Shown here piece by piece: positions 27,058-36,694 of a stretch of DNA of 64,000 nucleotides (its first letter is position 1; every line of letters begins with the position of its first letter). Location: the NCBI GenBank assembly GCA_041752115.1, contig JBGSHS010000341.1, forward strand, positions 1 through 64,000, given 5' to 3'. The position numbers and the translations under genes were made by a program. Under the pieces are notes generated by a model that saw nothing but the letters and a program-made list of their open reading frames with translations, was not told the DNA's origin and searched no databases. This stretch comes from JAJRVM01 sp041752115 (GTDB lineage: Bacteria; Planctomycetota; Planctomycetia; Pirellulales; Pirellulaceae).

Positions 27058-30000
27058 CATCCGTGCAGACCACTCGGAACCCGACGTTGAACACTCGCTG
27101 CCAGGGCCAGTAGCTGGACCGCCAGTTGCTGCGCGCCATGTCGGAGCGTTGCTGCCACGACCCGCCTCGCACGGCCTTGCGCAGATCGGTGGCTGCATGG
27201 CGCGAATCGGCGCCGGAAAACGGATACGGCAGGTAGGCGCTGAAGGTCCATTCCGCGACGTTGCCGTGCATGTCGTACAAGCCCCAGGCATTGGGCTGGA
27301 ACGAGCCGACCGCGGCGGCAACCGTTTGTCCGTCGTTGACGGGATCGACCGCAAAGAAAGGCCGCACTTTTTCCATGGACGCCATGCGTCCGAGATTCAA
27401 CAGGGAGTCATCGGCCACGTTGGCAAATGCGGAAGTCGCATCAGGCAGTGCTCCGAAGCTCCACGGTGTATTCGTGCCGGCTCGGCAAGCCCATTCCCAT
27501 TGCGCTTCGTCGGGTAATGTGAAATGCTTGCCAGTCGTCTGCGTAAGCCAATGACAGAACGCCATCGCCTCGTCCCATGACACGCGGCAGACCGGCTGAC
27601 GTGGCTGGTTCAAGGCGGCGAAGTGACCCGGGTGCCATTTAAGCCACAGCATCGGCTCGGATCCGCTGTCGTGCGCCTGGCGAAACAGCTGAAACTGTTC
27701 GTTCGTAACTTCAGTCGTGCCGATCCAGAAAGGCTGTGGGATCGAGACCACTCCGCCCAGCCGCTCATCCGGGTATCCGTTGGGATCGCCCATAACAAAC
27801 GCGCCGGCGGGGATGCGGACCATCGCAAGCGTGATACCCGGTGCCAGTGGCAGTTCCCAAGGAGACGAGGCGACTTCGAACTGACGCCGCTTCGCCTCCC
27901 CTGGATCAAACGGCCAGCCTGCCGGCAGCTCAACTGCCGGTGCAGGTTCCAAAGGCGGTGGCATTTCAGGGGTCACGCTTAGCGGCTCGAGTGAGCTCAC
28001 ATCCTCGGGATCGTCATCCACACCTCCGTAGCGCGACAGCAGCTCCCGGCGTCGCTGTCGAAAGTGCTCGATCTCTTCGACTGGCGAAGGCCGTAGTCCG
28101 CTGGAGAAGAACTCGGTCGGTTGTTCCAGGTAATGCTGCCGGTTGCGCACCGTCGGAATCTCCAGCCAGGTTCCGTAGGCGGGAGCGTTCATATCGATCC
28201 AGGTCACGAGTCGGTCCCACGATTCGTCATCGAGCGTCACATTATGATGTCCTTTGCGCAGCATCTGGACCAGCGGATTGGTATCGGCGTGATAGTCGCC
28301 CACCGGGATCACGCTCGGACCTTCGAGTCCGGGACTGCGCACGAATCGGCGCAATTCATAGAACGACGGAGGGAATGGGAACGGCGAGAGCGGCATGCTT
28401 TGCGGCTCCGCGCGGCGGAGATCGATGAGCAACCGGTTGTCGAGTTGCGGCTGACCGTTGTGACAGCTCACGCAATACCGATCCAGCACCGGCTGCACTT
28501 CGCGGTCCCAACTGAAGCCACGCACAGGACCGTACCAGGGCGTGATGGGTGATGGGACGATTCCGCGCAACCCGGTATGCGAGGGCGGCGGCGAGCTGTT
28601 GGAGTGTTCGTGGCAGCCAACGCAGCTGACTGCTTCACCAGGCATGGCCGTGAACCAGCTGCGCATCAGCTGCACCGCCTTGCCTTCGGCATCGAGTGGC
28701 TGCAGCGCAATAGGTGTATTGGCTGGGACAGTGAAATAGGCTGAGCCATCTTCAGCCACGGGCACCGTGCCCAGGACGCGACGCACGTCCCAGGGGCCAT
28801 CCATGCCGACGTAATCTTCAATACCCGAGGTGCCGTAGTAGTTGAAATGGTAGGTGAACAGGCGGAGTTTCTTGATCGTGCCGCGCGGAATCCCCTGCAG
28901 TCCGCTGCCGACATGGATGTCTTGCAGATAGACGGTCGCTTGCTGGCTGTCGGGGTCGACTCGTTCCGGGAGAATCGGTGGTCGCGGGGTGGTTCGGACG
29001 GGAACGGGTTCAAACAGCACGCAACCCGGCTCCTCGCACAGCAGCAGCATGTTGTCGAAGACGTCGACCAGGTAGATTCCCCACAGCGCTCCGGGGGTCG
29101 GTTGGCTGGCGGCCAGGAAGTATTTGTCGCTCAAGGGATAGGGGTGCAGGAACTTGGGCCAGGATGCGTCCACCAGGTTGTCGACCATGATGGCTTCAAC
29201 TTTCTTGCCTCGGCCGGGGATTCTCTGCACGGCTCCTTCCGCCTGATGCCGCCCCTGCGCGATATCGAATACGACCAGTTCCCCGGCGCGCGCGGTACCA
29301 TGGTGGCCGGTCACGATGGCGACGAATTGCGTGGGATGATCGGGGATCGGTCGAGCGTAGAAGATGCGGTTGGGCCAGAAGCTGCCGCTGGCATAGTGCG
29401 CGCGCTGGCCCGTACCGTCGGGGTTCATGGTCATCAGGCGTCCGGTGAACGCATGGGCGATATCGGTGTATTCCCACCGAGTGTAGAGCACTCGGCCGTC
29501 AGCCATCACGGACGGATAGAAATTGTGGTCCTGGTCAAAACAGACACGTCGCATGCCGGAGCCATCGGAGTTCATGATGCAGAAGTTCGCGACTTCATCG
29601 CATCTCCGTTCGCACGGAACCGATTGAAAACACGCGGACGAGGCGAACAGGATCCAATCATCGGGGAGGTAACAGGAGTCGTAGTTGTCGACATCCGGTT
29701 CTTCGCCGCGCGTGACCTGCCGGAGATTTTCGCCGTTGGTTCCTATTTCGAAGATCTGCCAACGATCATGACTGCCAACCGAAGAAAACAACAGGCGGTC
29801 GGCGTCAAAATGCAGCTTCAAATCACCGACAAAGACGGAGTTCTCCGGACGATAAAGGGTCGACAGACTCGCACCGGGTCGGATGGGCGAAAGGACCGCA
29901 ATTTCGTTGTCCAGATCGATTTCCCGCAGGTAGCCATTGCCCTGAAAGTTGATCGGCAGCCCGTTGAGAAATCCCACCACATCATTGCCAACAAACGTTC

Positions 30001-31447
30001 CCGCTTCCCCGCGCACGCGAGGGCGGGGAATCTTCTGAGCGGCATCTGCCCGCTTGACCAGCAGCAACCGATCGAAATCGATCAGCGGATTGGCGAGCAA
30101 AGCTTCACTACGCAGGGCATCGAATCGACATGCCGCATCGTACCAGGCTAGCGTATCCGGTGGCGAAGCAGCACGAGCCGCAGCGATGGCGGATTCCAGT
30201 TCACTGAGCTGCTGAAGATACTCCGGGCCGCGCGGGTAGCGAGCTCCAAAGCAGCTCGTCAGGTCCTCGATCGCCAGCCGCAGCGATATGGCGGCTGCAT
30301 CGTTCCACTGTGAAACGCGCTCGTCCACGTCGCGTGAACGATAGTAGACCTCGCGCACAGCCGCCAGGTTTCCGCTTTCTGCCGCCTGCACTGCCCGGTG
30401 CTCCGCTTCGTCCGACAGTCCGGCTCTTACCGATTTCGCATACCGCCGAGCCAGCAACGCCACATCATCCGATGATCCGACCTCTTGCCAGATCGCGTCC
30501 TGGCGTTCCCAGACCATCTGCCGCCGCGACTGCGGGTCGGGAAAATCGCGCGCGAGCCAGCGCCAGATGGCCTCGCGCCGGGAAACATACATCGGCCGCT
30601 GAGCGGGCGATGCTTCGGCCTCTTGGAGCCCCAGCACTTGGAGGCTGGCCAGCAGCGACTCCTGCCACGAACCTCGCTTCGTGTAAAACGCTTGCGGCGC
30701 CGGACCAATGCGATCGACTCGGCAACAGGCAAATGACACGGTCGATCCAACCACCCCGGAACCACCGGAGGAACCAAGCAGCGCCGGATAGCCGATCAGG
30801 CCTTCGTCGAAGTCGGTCCACGAGACCATCCAGTCGGCTGGCTCAGGCTCGCCATCGCGCCAGGCCTTGCCGCGCAGCAGACCGGGCATCTTGCTGAGCT
30901 TCATCCAGTACCAGATGCCGGTCTGACAAGGGAATTCGCAGCCGGGTGCCCAGGCGACGTAGTCGTGCAGGAACTGCAGCTGTCCCCGGTTCAAGGCCAG
31001 GTTGAGTCCGATCCCATTCTCGCCGTCGCAGCAGAGTCCAATCCCGGCGCGCGCTTGAGGATCACCGGTCCAGCGATCGAGTCGGAGTTTCGCGGTCATC
31101 ATGATGCCGGACGACAGCTCCTCGGCGTCGCCTCGCACCAGCACCGCTTTGCTGGGATCATCGAGCCCCGCATCCAACTGCCGCAGAACTCCCTCCTGAA
31201 CCTCCCAGTGGCCACCGAGGATTCTCCACGGTTTCGCCAACCCGCCGGAACCGCCGGAAAATGTGCCGACGAACAGCTCCTGCTCCGGAGGCTTCTCCTG
31301 TGCGATACCAGGGGCACCGCACCAGACTACAGCGGCCAACACGATCAGCCACCGCAGGATGCGGTCGCAGCGGCGTCCTTGGTGAGTCGCCGACGCGGAT
31401 GCAAATCGAGTCACGATCTTGTGGCTGCTTGGTTCGCTATTCGTCAT
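27020..31447 (-). CDS. Exported dihaem protein: hydrazine-synthase-alpha-like region fused to SUMF1/FGE domain
   Basis: 1475 residues. Hydrophobic leader near residues 31-48 (ILRWLIVLAAVVWCGAP). Residues about 55-230 look like a concanavalin/LamG-type beta sandwich. About 500-900 form a TolB/HZS-alpha-like propeller (LFSSVGSHDRWQIFEIGTNG, CIMNSDGSGMRRVCFDQDHN). Two c-haem motifs follow, CVGCH near residue 942 and CVSCH near 994. The C-terminus (about 1205-1465) is an FGE/SUMF1 domain (MVRIPAGAFVMGDPNG, TTEVTNEQF, NVAEWTFS). Haem in the periplasm suggests redox work; the FGE-like part may be a ligand-binding or oxidising module, not necessarily a sulfatase activator. No anammox partner genes or sulfatases are present. 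Both ends lie in repeat D. Confidence 0.78.
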   Translation of the reverse strand: MTNSEPSSHKIVTRFASASATHQGRRCDRILRWLIVLAAVVWCGAPGIAQEKPPEQELFVGTFSGGSGGLAKPWRILGGHWEVQEGVLRQLDAGLDDPSKAVLVRGDAEELSSGIMMTAKLRLDRWTGDPQARAGIGLCCDGENGIGLNLALNRGQLQFLHDYVAWAPGCEFPCQTGIWYWMKLSKMPGLLRGKAWRDGEPEPADWMVSWTDFDEGLIGYPALLGSSGGSGVVGSTVSFACCRVDRIGPAPQAFYTKRGSWQESLLASLQVLGLQEAEASPAQRPMYVSRREAIWRWLARDFPDPQSRRQMVWERQDAIWQEVGSSDDVALLARRYAKSVRAGLSDEAEHRAVQAAESGNLAAVREVYYRSRDVDERVSQWNDAAAISLRLAIEDLTSCFGARYPRGPEYLQQLSELESAIAAARAASPPDTLAWYDAACRFDALRSEALLANPLIDFDRLLLVKRADAAQKIPRPRVRGEAGTFVGNDVVGFLNGLPINFQGNGYLREIDLDNEIAVLSPIRPGASLSTLYRPENSVFVGDLKLHFDADRLLFSSVGSHDRWQIFEIGTNGENLRQVTRGEEPDVDNYDSCYLPDDWILFASSACFQSVPCERRCDEVANFCIMNSDGSGMRRVCFDQDHNFYPSVMADGRVLYTRWEYTDIAHAFTGRLMTMNPDGTGQRAHYASGSFWPNRIFYARPIPDHPTQFVAIVTGHHGTARAGELVVFDIAQGRHQAEGAVQRIPGRGKKVEAIMVDNLVDASWPKFLHPYPLSDKYFLAASQPTPGALWGIYLVDVFDNMLLLCEEPGCVLFEPVPVRTTPRPPILPERVDPDSQQATVYLQDIHVGSGLQGIPRGTIKKLRLFTYHFNYYGTSGIEDYVGMDGPWDVRRVLGTVPVAEDGSAYFTVPANTPIALQPLDAEGKAVQLMRSWFTAMPGEAVSCVGCHEHSNSSPPPSHTGLRGIVPSPITPWYGPVRGFSWDREVQPVLDRYCVSCHNGQPQLDNRLLIDLRRAEPQSMPLSPFPFPPSFYELRRFVRSPGLEGPSVIPVGDYHADTNPLVQMLRKGHHNVTLDDESWDRLVTWIDMNAPAYGTWLEIPTVRNRQHYLEQPTEFFSSGLRPSPVEEIEHFRQRRRELLSRYGGVDDDPEDVSSLEPLSVTPEMPPPLEPAPAVELPAGWPFDPGEAKRRQFEVASSPWELPLAPGITLAMVRIPAGAFVMGDPNGYPDERLGGVVSIPQPFWIGTTEVTNEQFQLFRQAHDSGSEPMLWLKWHPGHFAALNQPRQPVCRVSWDEAMAFCHWLTQTTGKHFTLPDEAQWEWACRAGTNTPWSFGALPDATSAFANVADDSLLNLGRMASMEKVRPFFAVDPVNDGQTVAAAVGSFQPNAWGLYDMHGNVAEWTFSAYLPYPFSGADSRHAATDLRKAVRGGSWQQRSDMARSNWRSSYWPWQRVFNVGFRVVCTDEEMSNDERPNDE

Positions 31448-31502
31448 TCGTCATTACATTCGTCATTGGGTACTTCGTCATTCGTCATTCCATGTGTCAT
31501 TC
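31439..31502. repeat. Family D direct repeats, copy D2
   Basis: Iterated tattcgtcattcgtcatta and cattcgtcattgggtacttcg units, same as D1 at 26991-27057. It overlaps the first codons of the fusion gene as annotated. Confidence 0.85.
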
Positions 31503-31533
31503 AGTCGGATGCTGCCAAATCACGCTCGGGTAG

Positions 31534-32970
31534 TTAGAGCCAGGGAACGTGGCGCAGCGCCTGCTCCTTCTCGGCCAACCGGAAGATCCGTCGTGCATTG
31601 CCGTGCATGATCGGATCGATCAGCTCCAGGGCGTCGTTGGCGCTCAACCAACCTTCCTCGACCAGCTCACTCAAAGCCAGTGCTATGCCCTGTCGCGCCA
31701 TGATGGCGTGACCGAGTACCTGTTCGACGTACAGATAGTCGCCACCGAACGTCAGGATCTTGTTGGCCGGAGCCGTGACCAGGTACTTCTTCAGAAAATC
31801 CTTGGCCGCCACTGGATTGATAATCCACGACCAGCACATATCGATATGCGCGTTGGTCCATTGCTTGGCGACTGCCAGCAGTTCCTCATAGTAGGGATAG
31901 CAGATGTGCATGAACACAAACTGCGTTTCCGGCGAGTTGCGGCACAGGTCACAGGCGGAGCCGGCGTTGTGGATCAATCGAGACAGCGGCATGCTGTTCT
32001 GTCCGGCGTAGTAACCGGTATGCAATTTCACCGGCAGCTGATGTTCTGTGGACTTTTGCGCCGCGTACCAGAAGAGGTGATCCTCCAGAGCCTTCTGCTG
32101 GACCGGATCGATCGGTTGACCCTCGAGTCTCTTCTTGAACGTGTCGGCCACTTGTTCGGCCGGCACCGGAGTGTAGTCGATATCGCGGCGGTAGGCATCC
32201 TGCGACTTGACGGCCACGGCATACGTGCTGTACTTGGTGAACCACCAGTCGATCACCTTGTGCCAATCGGACAGCTCGGACACCGAGATGCCGGTGGGCT
32301 TGCCGAACATCTCCAGATCAGGGCCCACGTACATGCCGACGATGCTGATGTCCTGCATCATGAGCGTAGGCATTGTCGACTCGCGGAATCCCGAGCCGAA
32401 CGAGTTGACCTGGCAGGACTCGATTTTGCCCATGTCACACAGGATGCGTTGGTAGAAACCGGGTTGACGAAGCTGTTCGTAGCCCGCCTGGATCTGCTCG
32501 ACGGTCGCCGCCGATAGATCATCAACGCCATAGAGCTGGCGCATGGAGATGCGCGCCGCCTGTCCATAACCGGTGTTCTTGACCGAGGGCCAGTAAGGTT
32601 CCAGCATCTTCCACTTTTCTGCCGGAGATGGTCCTTTGGCGTAGAACTTGCCAAGCACATCGCCGGGCATTCCACTGGTCAGCAGATCGGAACCAAGATA
32701 ACCCGACATCAAGAGGGTCCAATCGTCTTGACCCATCGCCGCGCCGGACGGTGGCAGACGATCTTTTTCGTCGCACAGGTGCTCGTGCGTATCGATCAGC
32801 GTCGTATTCCACACTCTGGCGAAGATCTCGGTGCGCAGGTCCGTCTGCTGTGGCGGCGGATCGGATGCCATCCCGGAAGATGCTTCGCTCACACTGACAC
32901 CCCACAGCGCGGCCACACCCGCGGCTTTGAGTGCCGTGCGTCTCGACGTTCGATATTCGTGACTCATCAT
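31534..32970 (-). CDS. Tat-exported amidohydrolase family protein
   Basis: 478 residues. The leader contains SRRTALKAAGVAALWG, a twin-arginine-type signal. The mature part starts with DTHEHLCDEKDRLP, the H-x-H metal site of amidohydrolases (PF04909-like). It also has KLHTGYYAGQNSMPLSR and VFMHICYPYY with further histidines, and LTFGGDYLYVEQVLGHA with an aspartate in the position of the last metal ligand. Many homologous families include uronate-isomerase-like and decarboxylase enzymes; the reaction here is unknown. The ATG at 32970 is preferred because GGAG lies 6 bases before it. Confidence 0.78.
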   Translation of the reverse strand: MMSHEYRTSRRTALKAAGVAALWGVSVSEASSGMASDPPPQQTDLRTEIFARVWNTTLIDTHEHLCDEKDRLPPSGAAMGQDDWTLLMSGYLGSDLLTSGMPGDVLGKFYAKGPSPAEKWKMLEPYWPSVKNTGYGQAARISMRQLYGVDDLSAATVEQIQAGYEQLRQPGFYQRILCDMGKIESCQVNSFGSGFRESTMPTLMMQDISIVGMYVGPDLEMFGKPTGISVSELSDWHKVIDWWFTKYSTYAVAVKSQDAYRRDIDYTPVPAEQVADTFKKRLEGQPIDPVQQKALEDHLFWYAAQKSTEHQLPVKLHTGYYAGQNSMPLSRLIHNAGSACDLCRNSPETQFVFMHICYPYYEELLAVAKQWTNAHIDMCWSWIINPVAAKDFLKKYLVTAPANKILTFGGDYLYVEQVLGHAIMARQGIALALSELVEEGWLSANDALELIDPIMHGNARRIFRLAEKEQALRHVPWL

Positions 32971-33247
32971 GCCCGTCTCCACTTGGTGTTGGTGCGGCCA
33001 GGTTATCAGATACGAGAACGCGCCACCTACTTGCTAGACCGTGCCCCGCGCCAGCTTACCACGTCACACTTCGAGCTGCCATCACGCAGCGCAAAGCGCA
33101 ACACGTTTGGGGGGACGAACGGATGGATCGGCTGCCGGGGCGAGTCAGGCTATTTGTAGGCTACTCCCGCTGGGTTGAGCTGTCCGCACCACGGTATAAT
33201 GGCTCGTCCAGTGGCCCACCCCTACGCACTTCCGAAAGGAGCCCACG

Positions 33248-34846
33248 ATGAGCGCCCAGAGCAATCAACAGAAGCTGAACGTTCTTAATCAAGCATCCTG
33301 CGGCAGCTGCTGCAGCAATCCTCAGCCGGAATCGTCCGCCGGTTTCTCGCGTCGGCATTTTCTGCAGGGACTGGGAGGGGCCGGAATTGTGCTGAGCGGA
33401 ATGGCAGTGGGTGGTTCTCGGGCCTGGGCCGACGTGGGCGATCCGGTACCCGGTGAGCAGCCATTCCCGCGCGGCGCGGCGCTGCGGGTCAAGCCGATCT
33501 TGATTTACGACGTGCCAGCTCGTGGTGACCGAGTGTCGTGGCGCAGCTACGGCGGAATCCACACTGCCGACGCAGCTCGCGAAGAAGCTGGAAGAATCGA
33601 CGCCGAACTTCGTCAGATGCAGCAACAGGCCGAATTCCCGTTGGAGATCCAGGCCCTCGAGGTCCTTGATTCTCAAGCGAAGCTGGGACAGGTAAACATC
33701 GCCGAGACTGATTTATGCGTGGTCTATGCGGCGGGTTACTGCGGGGAGTGGCCACTGCAGATCCCCATGGTGATGTTCGTCCGTCACAAGTCGGGACCGT
33801 TCTATCTGGGTTTCGAAATCGCTCATTGGCGTTTTCTGCGTCAAAACGGCGACACGATGGCGCTCGCTGGGTTCGATACCGACGACGTGGTCGTGGACAG
33901 TTACGACGAGCTGCTCTGGCGTCTGCGGGCCATGTATGGGCTCAAGAACGCCCGCGGTACCAAGATGCTGACGATTGGTGGATTGGTTGCGTACAGTGCT
34001 CCGGCGCAGGAACACGGCCCCCGCATCGCCAAGGAGCAATGGGGTTATGACTTTGTCAATGTGACTGAAGAGGAGTTTGCCGCACGGCTGGCGGCAGCTC
34101 GCGCCGATCAACAGGCTGTTAAGCAGGTGAAGGAGCAGACGGCTGCACTGGTTGGAATGCCCAACGTGACGATGGAGACGGACCCCAAATTTGTCTTCAA
34201 TTCCTATATGGCTCTGCATGTGGTGCGGCAGTACCTGCAGGAGACGGGAGCCAGCAATTTCGGGTTCTCGTCATGCATGGGGCATGTCCAGATCGCCATG
34301 CTCGATACGCCTGCCTGCCTGGTGCTGAGCCTGGCTAACGACGAAGGCTACACCGCCTATTGCCACACGGATCTCTCCCACACGATGCCCGGCGTGCTGT
34401 TGCGCTGGATCGCCAGCCGGCCGACGTTCGTCTGCAACTCGCACGTTCCACACGACGGTGTCTTCTTTGTGGCTCACTGCCAGGCACCGCGCCGCATGAA
34501 CGGTCGCGACTATGAACCGGCGACGATCATGACACACTACGAGTCGGACTACGGTGCCGCCTGCAAGACGCATTACACGAAGGGGCAGGTTGTCACGGTC
34601 GTTGTGCCGAATCTTGGTTGTACCAGCTGGCAAGGGTTTCGCGGCACGATTGTGGGAGCACCGTCATATCCCGCCTGCCGCTCACAGATGGAGATCCAGG
34701 TGGATGGCGATTGGCGACGTTTGGCCCGGGAGATGCAAGGCTTCCACACGCAGATCGTCTACGGTGACTACACGCGAGAAGTCGGCTATGCTGTCAAGAA
34801 GCTGGGAGGCCACTTCCAGTGGGATTGTTTCAGCCCGCCCGTCTAA
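33248..34846 (+). CDS. Tat-exported L-fucose/L-arabinose isomerase-like protein
   Basis: 532 residues. A cysteine-rich start (CGSCCSNP) precedes a twin-arginine signal (SRRHFLQGLGGAGIVLSG). The mature protein resembles the FucI/AraA-like family (COG2407) in its C-terminal half: GYTAYCHTDLSHTMPGVLLR, then PHDGVFFVAHCQAPRRMNG, and the strand run THYESDYGAACKTHYTKGQV. Cytoplasmic relatives isomerise aldoses to ketoses with a divalent metal. Export of such a protein is unusual but seen in planctomycetes. Lying among fucosidase genes, a role on released fucose is an inference. A ribosome-binding site (gaaaggag) precedes the ATG. Confidence 0.7.
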   Translation: MSAQSNQQKLNVLNQASCGSCCSNPQPESSAGFSRRHFLQGLGGAGIVLSGMAVGGSRAWADVGDPVPGEQPFPRGAALRVKPILIYDVPARGDRVSWRSYGGIHTADAAREEAGRIDAELRQMQQQAEFPLEIQALEVLDSQAKLGQVNIAETDLCVVYAAGYCGEWPLQIPMVMFVRHKSGPFYLGFEIAHWRFLRQNGDTMALAGFDTDDVVVDSYDELLWRLRAMYGLKNARGTKMLTIGGLVAYSAPAQEHGPRIAKEQWGYDFVNVTEEEFAARLAAARADQQAVKQVKEQTAALVGMPNVTMETDPKFVFNSYMALHVVRQYLQETGASNFGFSSCMGHVQIAMLDTPACLVLSLANDEGYTAYCHTDLSHTMPGVLLRWIASRPTFVCNSHVPHDGVFFVAHCQAPRRMNGRDYEPATIMTHYESDYGAACKTHYTKGQVVTVVVPNLGCTSWQGFRGTIVGAPSYPACRSQMEIQVDGDWRRLAREMQGFHTQIVYGDYTREVGYAVKKLGGHFQWDCFSPPV

Positions 34847-34901
34847 TCCGCTGCGAAGGCCACGGGTCCGCCTGCCGGTCCGAAACCTGCGAACGTGAAG
34901 G

Positions 34902-35020
34902 CTCCACTTGGAAATTGGATATTCCTTGTTCGATATTCTGCGGTTCGGACGCCTTGGTGGCTAATGTAGCCTACGGTTCGAACCCAAGAAGTTGCCGGAC
35001 GATCCATGTTGTTGGTCCTG
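34902..35020. repeat. Family C repeat, copy C1
   Basis: Starts tccacttggaaattggatat, continues tccttgttcgatattctgcg and gacgccttggtggc, and ends near gacgatccatgttgttgg. A second copy at 57845-57960 shares this order with scattered differences. This gap (34847-35150) holds nothing else I recognise. Confidence 0.85.
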
Positions 35021-35150
35021 TAATCAGTGAAACAAGGATTCGGCGAAGCGGCTTGTTCGAACGCTGCCTGGTAGGCGCTCGGCTGACGAAGCGAGCTGCA
35101 TTTACTCCACAGACAGACGATATTACGCCATTTGATATGAGCTGAACTCC

Positions 35151-36431
35151 ATGACTTTCACCACTTCATCCCTGCATGTGCACCATGATCGCGGTCGGTA
35201 CGCCTCACCTTTCCTGGTTCTGCCCGTGCTCTTGGCCATCGGACTTGGGGGGCTGGCCGATATGCCTGCCGCACGGAGTGCGGACCGTGATTACGAGTTC
35301 GATGGGAGCATTTCTCGCAAGGTGCTCGACAATTATCTGTCGCGAGCGGTGACGTACTCGGAGCTGTTGCACGGAGTTGGCGATCCGGCCGACAATATCC
35401 GGTTCTTAACCAACACTCAGACAAAGTTCGCCGGTCGCGCCATCTATCGCTGGGGTGGCGAAGCGGCATTGCCGGATCTATTGGCGCGCGCCGAACCGAT
35501 CGCCCGCCAGGTGCATGCGGCAGATCCGCAGATGATTTTGCAGGCCGCTTGCTTTGAGATCGTCACTACCCAGGTGAACAAGGTGCCTGTGCCCGAGTGG
35601 TTGTGGGGCGAGTTCGATCGGCCGGTCGAGTCACGCAACTTCCAGTACGAAGCGATGATCTATCCGGATGGACATCGGCAGAACCACTGGGGGCGCGGGG
35701 CTTCGGTGCCCGATATGAGCCAGCCGGAGACGCGGCTCTGGTTTCTCTACCTGGCAGCGGTCTATGTGAATCTGGGAGTTGAAGCCATCCACTTCGGTCA
35801 GGTCGAGATCATGGACGATCGGGATCCGGACCACATCCATTGGCGCGATCTGATGCAGCGCGTACGCAGCTATGCGTCGCGACACGCGCGACGACACATG
35901 GTCCTCTGCGACGCGCACGTGCCCAGCGGAGGACTGGTCCACGACGGCCGTCTGCTGTTTGATTTCCACTCGTTCCCTCTGCGGATCGAAGAGGTTCCTG
36001 ACAAGCCGCTGCAGGGTGTACTGCAAGTGGGCTACTTGGACAGCTTGTTTGGCCGCAGCAAAGGGGGAACAACGCCCAGCGGCTGGGCGTGCGAGCATTT
36101 GCCGTTCCTGGTCGAACTGGACAACTTTGAGCCGAGCGGACGGGAGGGACAGAATATGGGTGGGCACTGGATCTGGGGCTACGACGAAATCTCCTGGTTC
36201 GCCCATTTGCCGCAGCAGCAACGCAACGACTGGCTGCGTTATGCCTGGCGCTGGATCCGCGAACATGACTCGAACGGCTGGCTGCAGATGCCCGGCAGCC
36301 GAACGCTCTGTGCTCCCATAGGCGATTGCCATTGGTATTTTGCCAATACCAGGAGTGCGACCACACCGACCGGCTTCTCACAAGAAGAAACGATCAAGTC
36401 GATCTGGGCCGTAGACAATTCGCGGCCGTGA
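35151..36431 (+). CDS. Secreted hypothetical protein, possible TIM-barrel glycosidase
   Basis: 426 residues with a signal-like hydrophobic stretch (SPFLVLPVLLAIGLGGLAD, about 20-38). The mature part contains FEIVTTQVNKVPVPEWLWG, NLGVEAIHFGQVEIMDDRDP, then MVLCDAHVPSGG and GGHWIWGYDEISWF, alternating strands and helices with conserved Glu/Asp at strand ends, as in TIM-barrel glycosidases. I cannot place it in a GH family. It is flanked by the FucI-like gene and the GH95-like gene on the same strand, so may belong with them. Confidence 0.6.
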   Translation: MTFTTSSLHVHHDRGRYASPFLVLPVLLAIGLGGLADMPAARSADRDYEFDGSISRKVLDNYLSRAVTYSELLHGVGDPADNIRFLTNTQTKFAGRAIYRWGGEAALPDLLARAEPIARQVHAADPQMILQAACFEIVTTQVNKVPVPEWLWGEFDRPVESRNFQYEAMIYPDGHRQNHWGRGASVPDMSQPETRLWFLYLAAVYVNLGVEAIHFGQVEIMDDRDPDHIHWRDLMQRVRSYASRHARRHMVLCDAHVPSGGLVHDGRLLFDFHSFPLRIEEVPDKPLQGVLQVGYLDSLFGRSKGGTTPSGWACEHLPFLVELDNFEPSGREGQNMGGHWIWGYDEISWFAHLPQQQRNDWLRYAWRWIREHDSNGWLQMPGSRTLCAPIGDCHWYFANTRSATTPTGFSQEETIKSIWAVDNSRP

Positions 36432-36593
36432 ACGGTCATTCGTCCCGGGGAAGGTGCTCCAGATCGGGGGACATGAAAGGCCAGGAACGTTCTTTCTGGT
36501 CGCGGTTGTGGGATTTGTTCCGCAGGAAGGACAATGTTCGGTGATCATCCATCTTTTACCGTGAAGCGGTTATCTTCAACAGCCCAGAGTCGC

Positions 36594-36622
36594 CCGGGGA
36601 CCGCTGCTTCAGCGGGCCCCGG
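36594..36622 (+). terminator. Strong GC hairpin, possible terminator
   Basis: ccggggaccgctg pairs with cagcgggccccgg over 13 positions with one mismatch, around a 3-base loop (ctt). It lies 160 bases after the preceding gene. There is no T run after it, so it is either Rho-dependent or an mRNA-structure element. Confidence 0.45.
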
Positions 36623-36694
36623 CGCACCCTGGGTAGGCGCCTTTCACGTTCTGTGCCAGCGCAGCGACGCGATATCACAAAGGAACTTCCATCG

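Noticed and set aside
27020..31447. Evidence for anammox metabolism from the hydrazine-synthase-like region
   Set aside because: Only an alpha-like region fused to other modules is present. Beta/gamma subunits and hydrazine dehydrogenase are absent, and such fusions occur in non-anammox planctomycetes.
27020..31447. SUMF1/FGE domain as sulfatase activator
   Set aside because: No sulfatase gene is seen in the window, and SUMF1-fold domains serve many other roles.
34971..34990. tRNA T-arm-like ggttcgaaccc in repeat C1
   Set aside because: No acceptor, D or anticodon arm at the right spacing, and the second repeat copy has ggttcagcccc instead, so it is part of repeat C.
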